A DNA stretch of 64,000 nucleotides, from contig NC_087069.1 of NCBI RefSeq assembly GCF_963678635.1, forward strand, positions 15,906,660 through 15,970,659, written 5' to 3'. This stretch comes from Symsagittifera roscoffensis. Its lineage: Eukaryota > Xenacoelomorpha > Acoela > Convolutidae. Shown in pieces: positions 1 through 9,139 of this stretch. Every line of letters begins with the position of its first letter. Position 1 is the first letter of the stretch. The position numbers and the translations under genes are program-made. The notes beneath the pieces were generated by a model. That model made no database searches and was not told the DNA's origin. It was given only the letters and a program-made list of their open reading frames with translations.

Positions 1-107
1 CTGAAAAGTTACAAAATGTGAATGATAGGTGTCTAGTTTTGGTAGAGATTTGATTTTGAAGTTTTCGCAAATACTTGATACCCGAGTCGAGATTTTTCAC
101 CTAATTT

Positions 108-173
108 GAAGCAAGATTTGAACGGTTTTGAGCGGTTTATCTAAAAAAAACCGCTCAAAAACCGCGCAAGATT
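108..173. repeat. Foldback repeat fragment (GAGCGGTTT family)
   Basis: A small inverted repeat made of the unit TTTGAGCGGTTT and its complement AAACCGCTCAAA, separated by an A-rich loop. The same unit family forms the larger foldback at 661-868, so the tRNA is bracketed by members of one repeat family. Confidence 0.6.
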
Positions 174-187
174 TAATACTAAAAAGT

Positions 188-260
188 CGACCACAGAGGG
201 ATTCGAACCCGCAATCTTCTGATTCGAAGTCAGACGCCTTATCCGTTAGTCTATGCGGAC
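188..260 (-). tRNA. tRNA-Arg (anticodon TCG)
   Basis: A 73-nt cloverleaf reads on the minus strand. The anticodon loop is CTTCGAA (anticodon TCG, reading CGA codons) on a perfect 5-bp stem. The T-arm carries GGTTCGAATCC, a canonical internal B box, and the D-arm region contains TAACGGATAAGGC, as in animal tRNA-Arg. The acceptor stem has one T-T mismatch at its second pair. A run of five T follows directly (positions 185 to 181), a good RNA polymerase III terminator, so the gene may be active. It sits between two copies of a local foldback repeat. Confidence 0.88.
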
Positions 261-399
261 TTGATAGATGCTTAATATTCGCTGTATTTGTTCTACTGAA
301 TATGTTCAATGTTTTAGACATGCACAACAAATATACTGTCAGGATTTTTATTGTCAGTCTCTACAAAATAACAAAAATAATCGATTATAAGATCGCACA

Positions 400-500
400 C
401 CAACCCCCCCCCCACCTCTTACTAGAGTTGATGTCCCCCCTCACCTCTTACTAGAGTTGATGTCCCTTACTAGAGTTAGATCTCCCCTAACTAGAGAGAG
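400..500. repeat. Short tandem repeat, unit CTTACTAGAGTTGATGTCCC
   Basis: About three imperfect copies of a unit built around TTACTAGAGTTGATGTCC follow one another with C-tract interruptions. No coding sense is seen. Confidence 0.6.
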
Positions 501-512
501 AGGGGGCACGTC

Positions 513-620
513 GTGGTTGGGGGGTTCGTGGGGGGATGGTTAAACGTGAGGGGGTTACGTCGTGGGTTGGGGGGGTACGTTGAGGGGGGGGGGGGGGGGG
601 GGGTACGTTGGGGGGGGGGA
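513..620. repeat. G-rich minisatellite and poly-G tract
   Basis: The plus strand carries repeated GTACGTTGGGGG-like units and then a run of more than 20 G. It could form G-quadruplexes. It is easily mis-sequenced, so the tract length is uncertain. Confidence 0.7.
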
Positions 621-660
621 AACTCAAGAGAAACGTTGAGTCTGGGACCTCGACCCGGGA

Positions 661-868
661 AGACCGCTCAAAAACCGCTCAAAAACCGCTCAAATCTTGC
701 TTGAAAAACCGTTCAAAAATCACCGCAAGAAATGAGCGGTTTTTGAGCGGTTTTTTAAGCAAGATTTGAGCGGTTTGAGCGGTTTTTCTATAAAAAAAAA
801 CCCGCCCAAACCGCCCAAACCGCTCAAACCGCTCAAATCTTGCTGGAAAACCGCTCAAACCGCCGAAA
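661..868. repeat. Foldback (inverted) repeat, CCGCTCAAA units
   Basis: The left arm is made of AACCGCTCAAA units ending in TCTTGCTTGAAAAACCG. The right arm is the complement, with CGGTTTTTGAGCGG and AAGCAAGATTTGAGCGG. A further partial array follows. The arms could pair over much of their length. This resembles a MITE-like foldback element. No ORF lies inside. Confidence 0.65.
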
Positions 869-2305
869 TCTTTTAAGGAAAATAAGAAACGTAATTTTCT
901 TGACTTTTTTAATTAACGATAAAACAATGAACGACCTATAACTTTGCACTTAAGGTCTTCAATTTTTTATTTTAAAAAATGATTATTAAAAATTGTTTTC
1001 AGAATTGAACCAACAATCTTTTTTTGAAAAATGATTTTTGAAAAAATGATTGCTAAACAAAAAAAACCAAAATGGGCCCAAGTATCATAAACTCTTATGG
1101 CTTTTTCTGTAGTACCCGAGTGATTGCTATTTTCCAGCGCTGATTCATGTATGATTCAGAGATTTTTGCACAGCTAAGCCTACGATCTTTCAGAGATATT
1201 TGAGTAAAGATTCTTTAGAAAATCAGCCGCTAAAATTTCAGAACTTCTAGTAGCTTTCAAATTGGACTGCGAGTTGATAAACCCTGTAAGTTCAAATTTC
1301 ACTCCTCGCACGTATCGTATACATGTCCATTAGGCTGAATGATGTGGGAGCTAAGCCCAGGAGATCACTAGCTTTGCTCATTTTGATAGGTTTTTTAACG
1401 CTGTTTTACAGCTGAAATTTAGCCGAATTGGCGATAATCTATCAATAAATTTTGCTAATGTGGCTAGGAATTTTGTGGCAAGGAACATTATGATGTGAAC
1501 ACAACCCGGGTATTTTGCTATATTAAATATTGTTTTAATAAAAAAACAGAACTGTTTTTTTTTGATTTTCTGACGTTTGAACCAAATAAAGAAAGTCACC
1601 CGTAAAACGATCAAAAATTGATCAACTCGATTTAGACGCGTTTAAGAATGTCACTTGAGAAATCCATTTTAATCTTTTCTAAATCGATTAAAATACATTT
1701 TTGGCAAATATATATGGTTACAATGTCATACGGATTATAGCAACAAGAAATGGATTTAAATCAGTTTTTACCCACTTTTGTTGATTCATTTTATACAGAT
1801 CATGATCAGATGTTGTAGACTATCGAACCAAAAAAAAAATTTGAAATAAAGTTATTGAATATGATTTACTATTGATTTTTCGGGTTGATGTTTGAGCTGA
1901 AAAAAAACTGTTAGTGTAAGAGAGGTGCTGATTTGTTGCACTAAAATAAAAAATCAATTATTTGTCATTTACCTGACAAACTCGAGCTTAGAGCAAAGAT
2001 AATGAAAACGATTTGTAAGAAGTTTGTATAAATTTACACTTTTCTTAGAGCTGAAACCTTAAGATTTTTGCTCTCAGTAACTGGGGCAGAAATTTATCTC
2101 AAAAACAAAATCCGTCTCAAGTTTTGAAACAGAAGGAAAAATTAAGTTAAATCAACTTCGTTGAAATTTTGATGGATTTAACTTCTTTTAAACCTCTTAT
2201 AATCGATTTTTATTGCCATTAATATCTGCTTAAATCCTTTAAATCTCTTTTAATTGATTTTTTTTGCCATTAATATCTGCTTAAATCCATGCTAATAAGG
2301 GCTAC
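869..2305. other. Non-coding or unassigned, downstream of the M6PR-like exons
   Basis: AT-rich sequence with many T-runs. Further exons of the minus-strand gene, such as a transmembrane tail, might be here. I tried several AG...GT intervals but none kept the required phase, so nothing is assigned. Confidence 0.4.
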
Positions 2306-2371
2306 CTTGAACTTTTTTGCACAATGCATTATCAGAATGAAAAGCGTTACAAATCGAGTTCAATCTCCATT
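2306..2371 (-). CDS. M6PR/MRH-domain protein, exon 4 (partial gene)
   Basis: A 66-nt exon between acceptor CTGACAG and donor GTAGCC. It enters in phase 1, matching the phase left by the exon at 2501-2627. Its translation begins EWRLNSICNA, supplying the Trp and Cys expected near the end of an MRH/M6PR-type domain, followed by a second Cys (ALCKK). The assignment rests on phase agreement and domain fit; no transcript is available. Downstream exons were not found. Confidence 0.5.
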
Positions 2372-2500
2372 CTGTCAGTGAAAATATTTCTTACAGTTTA
2401 AATCCAAACATTCGAAAATTTTTTGTTAAATAGTTTGGACAAAAAACCTGTAGTCACAGAATGCGTTGAATAAACATAATTTGATGTGAATTTTTCAAAC

Positions 2501-2627
2501 CTCGAAAATCAAAGGGATAGTAGTAGGTGTCTACTTCGAGGGTCGTTTGTTCAACTGTGAATGGTAGACCGGAAACTGACTGGTCACAGTTGTAAGTTGC
2601 TTTCACGCCCCTTTTTGCTGAGGATCC
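2501..2627 (-). CDS. M6PR/MRH-domain protein, exon 3
   Basis: A 127-nt exon with strong acceptor ATTTTCAG and donor GTTTGA. Read in phase 0 it gives a Ser/Lys linker, then KATYNCDQS, then EVDTYYYPFDFR. This matches the second half of the mannose-6-phosphate-receptor-like fold: a beta strand with Cys, followed by the aromatic Y-x-F-x-F strand. Members of this family (CD-MPR, CI-MPR repeats, Atg27-type proteins) act in the lumen of the Golgi and endosomes, usually in cargo sorting. The role of this one is inferred from the family only. Confidence 0.65.
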
Positions 2628-3833
2628 CTGAAAATGATTCTCTGATTAACTTTTCGTGATGCGATTACTTAAGCGAATATATAGCGATGTTGTTCCGACC
2701 AGGGAATATGGGGCGGAACTTTGTATTCGGGTGTGTTTCAGCTTTTTTCCACAAAAAATCAGGTACAACATACCACAAATAATTATCAGACTGGGCTGAG
2801 TGATATATCATATTAACGCTGTACTTTTCAAGATACAGCTGTTTTTTTCGAAGGTTATAAAAAAGATACCGTATTCAAGGAAACTGATTTTCACCGGATC
2901 TGTCAAAATTTGTGTGAAAAATTCAAAGTTTGTCTTAAGTAAAAAAACAATCCCGAGCGCAAATATATAACCAATTTCTTCAAAAAAGAGTTAAAATGAC
3001 CTAACGGACCTTAAATTGGTCCGGGCCAGCTTCAGTTTATTAGTTTTTAGCCATTCAATTACTTTAGGCTCCAAAATCAGCTCCAAAAGAACTGCAAGTG
3101 TTGTTCTACTCAAGGCTTAAATTCAAAATAAAAAAAATAATAAAACACTCAAAAACCAAAAAAGTTATATTCAAGCAAAATTCGCTGATGTGCCTCTCTG
3201 CTTGAAAAAAGAAGTTTCTGCTATGGTATCCGAGTCAAAGCTCTCATTTTTCTGTTTTGATTTCAACTAGAAAATAGTTACGTTGGGTTACATTTACCAC
3301 ATCTTTGGTTTTAATAAAAAATTGCCTACAGTAGTAAAAGAAGTTTTGCAAAAAAAACGTGTACTTTTAGTCTTCCGCCCAAATTTGCAAATCTCAAAAT
3401 ACAAATACAGAATTAAAATGATCTAATCTGATTGGTTAAAATTGAACTCATTTGTCAATAAAATTGACTGAAATTGCGTTGAAGAGAGCGGAGTGTTTTA
3501 TGTAAAATGGGCGGAATAAAAAAATAGACTAAAAAAAAACTAAAAGTTTTTGAGTTGCTTTTACAACAGTTTTGTCGTTTGTGACAATTCGGTAGCGCAA
3601 AAGTAAATTGCTGTTGTTTCAGTTGTTTGTTTTCAGGCGTAAAATTAACTATTTCAAAAATTGCATGTTTGCTCTTCTGGGTGAGAAACTGATAAACATG
3701 CAAACTTTGAACATGCAAAATTTTTTGATTTTTTTCTTTTATAAACTCGTTTCACTTGTAACCGGTTTTTGCTCGTTGCTCAATTCCTTCCACGTTTTCT
3801 TGTTTTGAGACAATTTTTTTAACGAGTACTCAC
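2628..3833 (-). other. Probable intron between exons 2 and 3 of the M6PR-like gene
   Basis: The interval opens with donor GTGAGTA after 3834 and closes with acceptor TTTTCAG at 2628. It is AT-rich. I see no convincing coding segment inside; a Cys-containing frame near 3530-3640 was considered and left out. Confidence 0.5.
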
Positions 3834-3896
3834 GGAAGCTGGTGTTCCTGGATACGTCACTGTTGGCACCAGGCCAGTTTGATCGACTACGCACGT
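3834..3896 (-). CDS. M6PR/MRH-domain protein, exon 2
   Basis: A 63-nt, phase-0 exon between acceptor TTATTTAG and donor GTGAGTA. It translates to 21 residues, TCVVDQTGLVPT then VTYPGTPAS. The motif V-D-x-T-G...V-T-Y-x-G-T is the central strand-turn of the MRH/M6PR fold (consensus roughly 'sG.v.ltY.gG'). It joins in frame to the exon at 23710-23906, which ends on a full codon. In the present genome the intron before it holds the 18.9 kb retroelement. Confidence 0.65.
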
Positions 3897-4805
3897 CTAA
3901 ATAAAAATCGCTTGAATCAATTTTGGAAAACAACGGTCAAAGGTCTGGTGTATGCTCAAGATGATTAAAAATTTGGAGATGTCCATAAAACTCCAGTAAA
4001 CTTTAAAAAAAGCTAGCATTTAAAAAAAGCTAGCAAAAAATTACGAAAAAAAATTCTTCGCAGAAGTTTTTCAATTTCGGTTTTATGCTTTGTATGTTTC
4101 GCTTATTTGACATCAAATACCATTGTTGCCTCGGGTTGTCACCAAACATTGAGTGAAGACATTGATATAGGTCGTGAAAACTTGTCAAATGTATAGCGCG
4201 TGTGAATTTTTTTTTCATGAAACATTTGATCACGCTCAAGTTTGATAATTTAAGTTCTGAATTTTAGTTTTGATGAAAGTCATTTAACTCAAATAAGTTT
4301 GAACAATTTCATGTTTATTAAAAAAAAAATTTATGAAACTCCAGTGAACTTCAAAAAATAATTTTCGATCTGGTTCCTGCAAATTAGTTTATTCATCATA
4401 AAAAAAACTCAACCATCCAAATACTAAGTTTTAGAGAGCTTTAGAAGACTCAAACATTTCTGAATAATTGTTAAGCTTTTTTTACATTCAAAATTTACCT
4501 ATGTTAGTTTTTTTTTCCCACGTTGTGCTTCATCTTCCTTTCATTTGTTGTGCTATTGCGACGCGACAATTCAAAATTAAAAATGGCTTGGAGTTTGTCT
4601 ATCAACCCTACTGGGCAAGTGTTCTACACAAATTGCTGATAATAGCTTACAAAACCCAGGTCAAAACCGCTGAGATAATCAGAATATAAATAATAAAGCT
4701 TACAAGGTTACCTCACGGTTTTAGTTTGAGATTGGCACTGAAAGCACAACATCTATAACTCACAACATCTATAACTTCAAAGACAACTCGCTATTTTGTC
4801 CGTTT
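3897..4805 (-). other. 3' part of the intron now split by the giant retroelement
   Basis: Sequence between the retroelement target site and exon 2 of the M6PR-like gene. It is AT-rich. A short direct repeat, CACAACATCTATAACT, occurs twice near 4745-4775. No exon-like segment was found. Confidence 0.5.
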
Positions 4806-4809
4806 CAAC
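4806..4809. repeat. Target-site duplication CAAC (left copy)
   Basis: CAAC abuts the left LTR and is repeated directly after the right LTR at 23702-23705. A 4-bp duplication is the size made by Ty3/gypsy-type DD35E integrases. Confidence 0.85.
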
Positions 4810-5219
4810 TGAGTTAGGACCGAAGTGTATAACTCATAGAGTAATTTCGGATAGGGTACACCGTCTGCTCGTCACGCTATCTTATTTTCGGCCGGATAGA
4901 TTCGTGCAACTTCTTAGTCTAATACCGATCCTAATCTTACTCTTATACTGTCTAGTCTCAGGTTGTTTAACTAGTCTCTGCTAGGCTCAATAGATCTAGG
5001 GTATACTGGTTTATTGCGGCTGCTGAAGTACTCGGGAGAGTTCAACTAATTTCTAAGTTAAATTCAAATCTCTCTGGTGCTGAAATTACAAGTAACTTCA
5101 GCACTTACAAATAAGTGGGTTGTTAGTTAGATGGATCATGATTGGTTAATATTAAATACTTTACATTGGTAAAATATCTAATTTATCCAATCATAAAATG
5201 TAGTTTAGATCAGGTTCCA
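4810..5219 (-). repeat. 3' LTR of copy 1
   Basis: 410 bp, TG...CA in element orientation. It matches 23292-23701 except at three positions (C/T in the CGATCC area, C/G near GTCTCAGG, T/C near GGTTTATTG). Read in element orientation it contains TATAAG (about 4950-4940), a plausible core promoter, and a 13-bp-stem palindrome at 5077-5104. Confidence 0.95.
5077..5104 (-). promoter_or_regulatory. Conserved LTR palindrome/hairpin (3' LTR copy)
   Basis: GTGCTGAAATTAC, two bases, then GTAACTTCAGCAC. The arms form 13 pairs, one being a G-T wobble in element sense. The same hairpin is at 23559-23586 and, with a perfect stem, at 50329-50356 in copy 2. It could be a dimeric protein-binding site or an RNA stem in the transcript. 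Confidence 0.6.
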
Positions 5220-5232
5220 CCCATCCGGGTTT
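5220..5232 (-). promoter_or_regulatory. Candidate polypurine tract next to the 3' LTR
   Basis: In element sense the internal region ends with AAAACCCGGATGGG directly before TGGAACC of the LTR. It is purine-biased but broken by pyrimidines, so it is a weak polypurine tract. Its position is the main argument. Confidence 0.3.
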
Positions 5233-6832
5233 TACAGAGTTTTTTAGAACAGTTCTTCTGTAATTCGAAGGATGGATGATGGACGTTGGTATTTGGCGAA
5301 CATCATAATTTTCTTCCGTTTCTTCTTTGTTAAAGAAGTTCCAGGAAGCTGGAGTTAGGGACATAAGACGTTGTGTCTTCTTGTGACAACGACTGAGTCT
5401 CTGCAACAAAATCAATTCTGATTTCAGAATGGTTGGCTATGTCAGGTTTTTCTGTTCTTCGAGGAGAACTTCTTTTGTGTCTGATCTAGCTTGGGAATGG
5501 CGTGGAGATTGTGCGTGGAGGGGATGCCTGGTTACTCGGATCTGTACGTATACTTGAACATCGAGGTGGTCATTGGTCTAGTTCAATGAAGTCCTTTTCT
5601 GCGAGGTCAAGTCGTACTCTAAATCCCTTGAGTTGTGATTGTGAGCGGCATATCGATTGTAGTTGGTCATTCTCTCTCGAGTGTAGTGGGGTCGTTTTGT
5701 CTTTTGATGTTCGTCCTTGGTGTTTTATTCTGATCTATGTATTGCATAATGTAATTTACATTTTATAAAACTTTTATTAGTTTAATATTTTTTAATTATG
5801 ATTTTAGTTAGTTGTTTTCACAAAAGTTTTTTGTTTTAGTTTGGTTATTTTGAAGAGTTACTCACCCTTGAGTAGCTCTTATTAAAAATAGGAGTGTGGT
5901 CACAAAGCGTGGATGTAGCGCGGTGGGTTAGGCCGGCTATAGAGCATGCTCAGGACGTCCTTCCTGGTGGGTTAGGCCAGGAGTGGGAGTATGATTTCAT
6001 GCGGTTTTTGTGAGGGGTCCTGTTATGTGACAACGTTTTATGTTGGGTTTGTTGTGGTCTTTCTTATGTCTTGTTGGTTATGTCCTTTTTCCAAAAATCA
6101 AATTGTTTGTGGTATGGGTTTGTCTTTCGACTTTTTTGTGTTTTATTATTTCTTTCTGAGACTTTATAATAGTCTTCAAAAGAATAAATTATCCAGTTTT
6201 AAACTGGGTTAATCCGGTTTGGGTACCGTTGGTTTCCTTTTCTTAGTCATGCTGTTATTCTATGATTTGTGGTATTTAGTAAGCTGCGTTGGTTAGTTTT
6301 GTTTAGTATATGATTCCTTTCCAACCGGGTTAAAGGAAAGTTTGAAACATGTTATCTTATGTTAGAGTTGTTGAGTGTGAAAACTTGAAACTGAAATTCA
6401 TTATTTTAAACAATTCTTCGTGGGCGAGCTGTGCGAGTGTGGATAGAATTTCTGTGCGAATGAATGAGAATATCAAAAGGTTAGTACTGCATTTGCATTT
6501 TATCAATTTACTACATAGAATTTGGAAATTTACTGCTAGTTATGGGGGAATTTTAAGTTACAAATTTTCATCATAATTAGATTTACTGCTTGTGGGGAAA
6601 ATTTTATAAATGAATTTACTGCATTGGTATTAAATTTATAAATTTATAAGTGTAAGAGATTAATAGAATTTTAAAATTGTTTGATGAAATTTGCGATTTT
6701 TATTTGTCTTTTGTGGTTTTTGTAGGTGATTGTCGGATGAAGGCTAAAAATCTAAAGAAAACATGGATAAAGAATGGTGAGTTTTTAATATTGTAATTAG
6801 TTAGTAATATTCATTTAATTCATACTTACCTG
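5233..6832 (-). other. 1.6-kb untranslated 3' region of copy 1
   Basis: No convincing ORF on the element strand. It contains a hairpin near 5853-5880 (AAGAGTTACTC / GAGTAGCTCTT), two copies of GTGGGTTAGGCC near 5930-5975, and a short palindrome CCAGTTTTAAACTGG near 6193. These may be export, packaging or polyadenylation signals; that is a guess. Confidence 0.4.
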
Positions 6833-8422
6833 TTAGTCGTCGGGGAAAAAACCGTGGGGGAAGATGTCGTGGATGAGATCTGAAGTTGTTAGTAGTTTAG
6901 CTAAGATGCGGATGATGTTTTTAGTCTGAAGTAGTGGCCAAAGCAATTGAAGTGCCTTAATGGTGGTTAGTTCTTCAGTGCCAACTGCAAACTCATAAGG
7001 TGTGTTTTGGATTAGGTTATATAATTTGTGATTGAATTTAGTGTTGTGGATGAATTCTAATATTGGGATTTCTATAGGTTGTACAAACTCGTGCGGGATA
7101 AGGAAGGGTCGGTTTTCGTCGGCGTTGAAGGTCTTGATGATGGGACAGAAGATGTACATTTGGGTTATGGGATCATAATTACGAAGAATACCATGGAGGT
7201 TAGTATCTTTAATGCAATATGTAAAATTTAGGAAATATGGTGAAGTGTATTTTGAATTAATGAATTGAAAACGATGGTGTGGTTGTCTAGAGGGTGTGTG
7301 TAGGTCAAAGTGATTTTGGATGAAACGATAATAACTGTATGTGTGGGTTTGTTTAGTGCGCAACATAATATCGTGTGAGCAGTGCAAATCTCTTTCGTGT
7401 GGTGCAAGGAAATGAAAGGTTAGTGAAAATATTTGGAAGCGTTCTTTAAAACTTTCGTATGCTTGTGTGTCTGTTAGTGCTTCTGAAATAATGTGGTCAT
7501 ACTTACGGTCGAAGATGTTTAGTGTAAATACATATGGTGTCTTGATGAAAAATTTCTCGGTGATTTGTGGATTAGCGAAGCGATCGTCGTCTAAGAATTG
7601 ATCTTGGTTAGCTCTGATGATGTTGTGATCATAGTATTCTAGTGTATATTCATTAGCTCTAGGTGCAGTGTGTATTTTTAGTGATTTTTTATATCCAATG
7701 TAAGTAAATTGTCTAGCGGTTAGTGGTGTAGTGAGTCGATATAGCATGTCTTTATTTCGCTCTATATCGATGTGAGTGCTGGATAAAGGTAAGCAAAGAG
7801 GGTTAGTAAAATGATAATATGAGGTCCAAGAGAGAGTGGGCATTAAAACGTATTCATCTACAAAGTTGCGTGTTTCGTTAGTGTCGTGAGGGGTGTTTAA
7901 GGTGTATTGTGGGAATGAGGGTAAGGTGATGGCTAAAAATTCTTTTGTGTTAGTATGCTTGGGATGGTTGATGTATTCACGGGCTGTTCCTGGTTTTGCT
8001 GGGAAAGGATGGTTGGGGAACTTTCTTTTAAAGGTGCGATAAGCTCTATTAGTGTTGAGTGAAGATTCAGTGGATGTGGATGACGGTGCTAATGATTCAG
8101 TATAATTTGAAGAGGGTGTAGGGGTAGGGGGGTTGGATAAATTTATTGTGGAGGAGATTTGGTTTATGGTTGGGGTATGAAGGTGGTAGGGTTGTTGTTG
8201 GAGGGTAATAAAATTATCTAGCTCTGGGGAGATTCGGGGGGTGTCTGGAGAATGCGATGATTGGTCAGAATGATATGGTTGGGGTAACTTGGGAAGCATA
8301 AGAGGGTGTGGAAGTGATTGGGTCAGGGTTATTGGATAATATGGGTTGAAAAGGGGGTTGAGAAAAATTAGAAGAGTTATGGAAATTATTGGATGGGGAT
8401 GGTTCTGAATCGGCAAATTCAT
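6833..8422 (-). CDS. Orphan 3' ORF of the giant element (frame B, about 529 aa)
   Basis: Last large ORF before the 3' LTR. The first AUG in this frame is at 8422. The first ~120 residues are Pro/Ser/Thr-rich low complexity and overlap another frame (8265-8630). From about residue 125 on the sequence turns into an ordinary globular protein of about 400 aa, rich in aromatic residues (e.g. FLDDDRFANPQITEKFFIKT), ending DIFPHGFFPDD. I recognise no family. No signal peptide or membrane segment is evident beyond one hydrophobic stretch near the start. Position after the Env-like gene suggests an accessory or structural role. The intact product may begin in frame A and shift into this one. Copy 2 is cut off by the window end, so conservation is untested. 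Confidence 0.7.
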   Translation of the reverse strand: MNLPIQNHPHPIISITLLIFLNPLFNPYYPITLTQSLPHPLMLPKLPQPYHSDQSSHSPDTPRISPELDNFITLQQQPYHLHTPTINQISSTINLSNPPTPTPSSNYTESLAPSSTSTESSLNTNRAYRTFKRKFPNHPFPAKPGTAREYINHPKHTNTKEFLAITLPSFPQYTLNTPHDTNETRNFVDEYVLMPTLSWTSYYHFTNPLCLPLSSTHIDIERNKDMLYRLTTPLTARQFTYIGYKKSLKIHTAPRANEYTLEYYDHNIIRANQDQFLDDDRFANPQITEKFFIKTPYVFTLNIFDRKYDHIISEALTDTQAYESFKERFQIFSLTFHFLAPHERDLHCSHDIMLRTKQTHTYSYYRFIQNHFDLHTPSRQPHHRFQFINSKYTSPYFLNFTYCIKDTNLHGILRNYDPITQMYIFCPIIKTFNADENRPFLIPHEFVQPIEIPILEFIHNTKFNHKLYNLIQNTPYEFAVGTEELTTIKALQLLWPLLQTKNIIRILAKLLTTSDLIHDIFPHGFFPDD

Positions 8423-8630
8423 CGGGGGTTTCAATATTCGGGTTATTGAATTGTGAGATGGAATATAAAACTGAGATGTGTGAATTAGTGTCGGAATTCA
8501 TGCCTGATGTTACATTACTAGATGGAAAATCGGGTGGCGGAAAAGCAAAAAGTGGTATTATTGGGATTGGAGAGGTAAGATAGGTTGGGTGGGAATTTGA
8601 TCGGTGTAGTGATCCAAGTTGTCGGCTCAT
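8265..8630 (-). CDS. Orphan 3' ORF of the giant element, frame A (121 aa)
   Basis: Starts with an AUG whose last two bases form the UGA stop of the preceding frame (ATGA overlap at 8630-8627). The 121 residues are Ser/Pro/Asn-rich and end in SQVTPTISF. The last ~160 nt overlap frame B (6833-8422), which has similar Pro/Ser-rich composition there. This looks either like one gene with a single frame break or like a shift site between a disordered head and the globular frame-B body. The sequence alone does not decide. Confidence 0.55.
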   Translation of the reverse strand: MSRQLGSLHRSNSHPTYLTSPIPIIPLFAFPPPDFPSSNVTSGMNSDTNSHISVLYSISQFNNPNIETPDEFADSEPSPSNNFHNSSNFSQPPFQPILSNNPDPITSTPSYASQVTPTISF

Positions 8631-9106
8631 CGTGGGCTAAAAAAATTATTATTTTGAGACTGAAAAGCGGTGGTATGGGGTTGTTCAATAATTTGTTCAT
8701 AAGTATTATCATCTTGTGACTGGTGTGTCATTATATGTTGGATGGGACTTTGTGATGTGGTGAGTCGAAAATTTGGATTATGTGTGATTGCTAAATTTCG
8801 AAAATTTTGTGGGCTTAGGGATAGTGGATGGTTATGTGGTAGGGGTGGTAATTGTGGTGCCGTTGGCGTTGTGTCTACATTGTTATGTTCTTCGTCGTAT
8901 GTGTTTTGTCGTGTTGCTATTTTTGTGTTGTATTCTTTTATTTGTGCGTCTAAAAGAATTTTGTTTATAGATGTAGAAAAAATTCCAAAAAATCCTGCAA
9001 AGAGTATGCGTGCTACACTTGCTTGTCTGTTTACTTGTGTGTGTATAGCACATGTGTTGTAGATTCCTTTTAAAAGTGAGAAAAGAAATCCAATAAAGTT
9101 AAACAT
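8627..9106 (-). CDS. Membrane-tail ORF downstream of the Env-like gene (159 aa)
   Basis: From the AUG at 9106 the product starts with a hydrophobic stretch (FNFIGFLFSLL), has a second hydrophobic segment (RILFAGFFGIFSTS) and then a long polar, Pro/His/Gln-rich tail. It is in the same frame as the Env-like ORF ending at 9140, only one stop codon away. It is therefore either the membrane anchor and cytoplasmic tail of the Env-like protein cut off by a stop, a read-through extension, or a separate small membrane protein. Its end overlaps the next ORF by ATGA. Confidence 0.55.
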   Translation of the reverse strand: MFNFIGFLFSLLKGIYNTCAIHTQVNRQASVARILFAGFFGIFSTSINKILLDAQIKEYNTKIATRQNTYDEEHNNVDTTPTAPQLPPLPHNHPLSLSPQNFRNLAITHNPNFRLTTSQSPIQHIMTHQSQDDNTYEQIIEQPHTTAFQSQNNNFFSPR

Positions 9107-9139
9107 TGCGTATAAAATAGTCAATTTTTCTAAGATGTA

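Noticed and set aside
188-260. tRNA-Arg as the primer of the giant element
   Set aside because: Its 3' end (TGTGGTCG plus CCA) shares only TGGTCG with the end implied by the primer-binding site.
513-704. Gly/Arg-rich 63-aa plus-strand frame
   Set aside because: Translation of the G-rich minisatellite; no coding signal.
3455-3718. Minus-strand frame with CHKRQNCC as a further exon of the M6PR-like gene
   Set aside because: Weak acceptor, poor fit to the domain, and the exon at 2501-2627 continues the domain directly in phase.
5191-5415. 74-aa minus-strand frame running into the 3' LTR
   Set aside because: It lacks an AUG at its start and ends inside the LTR; no second copy to test it.
5502-5768. 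88-aa plus-strand frame in the element's 3' region
   Set aside because: Antisense to the element, no homology recognised, no conserved partner available in the window.
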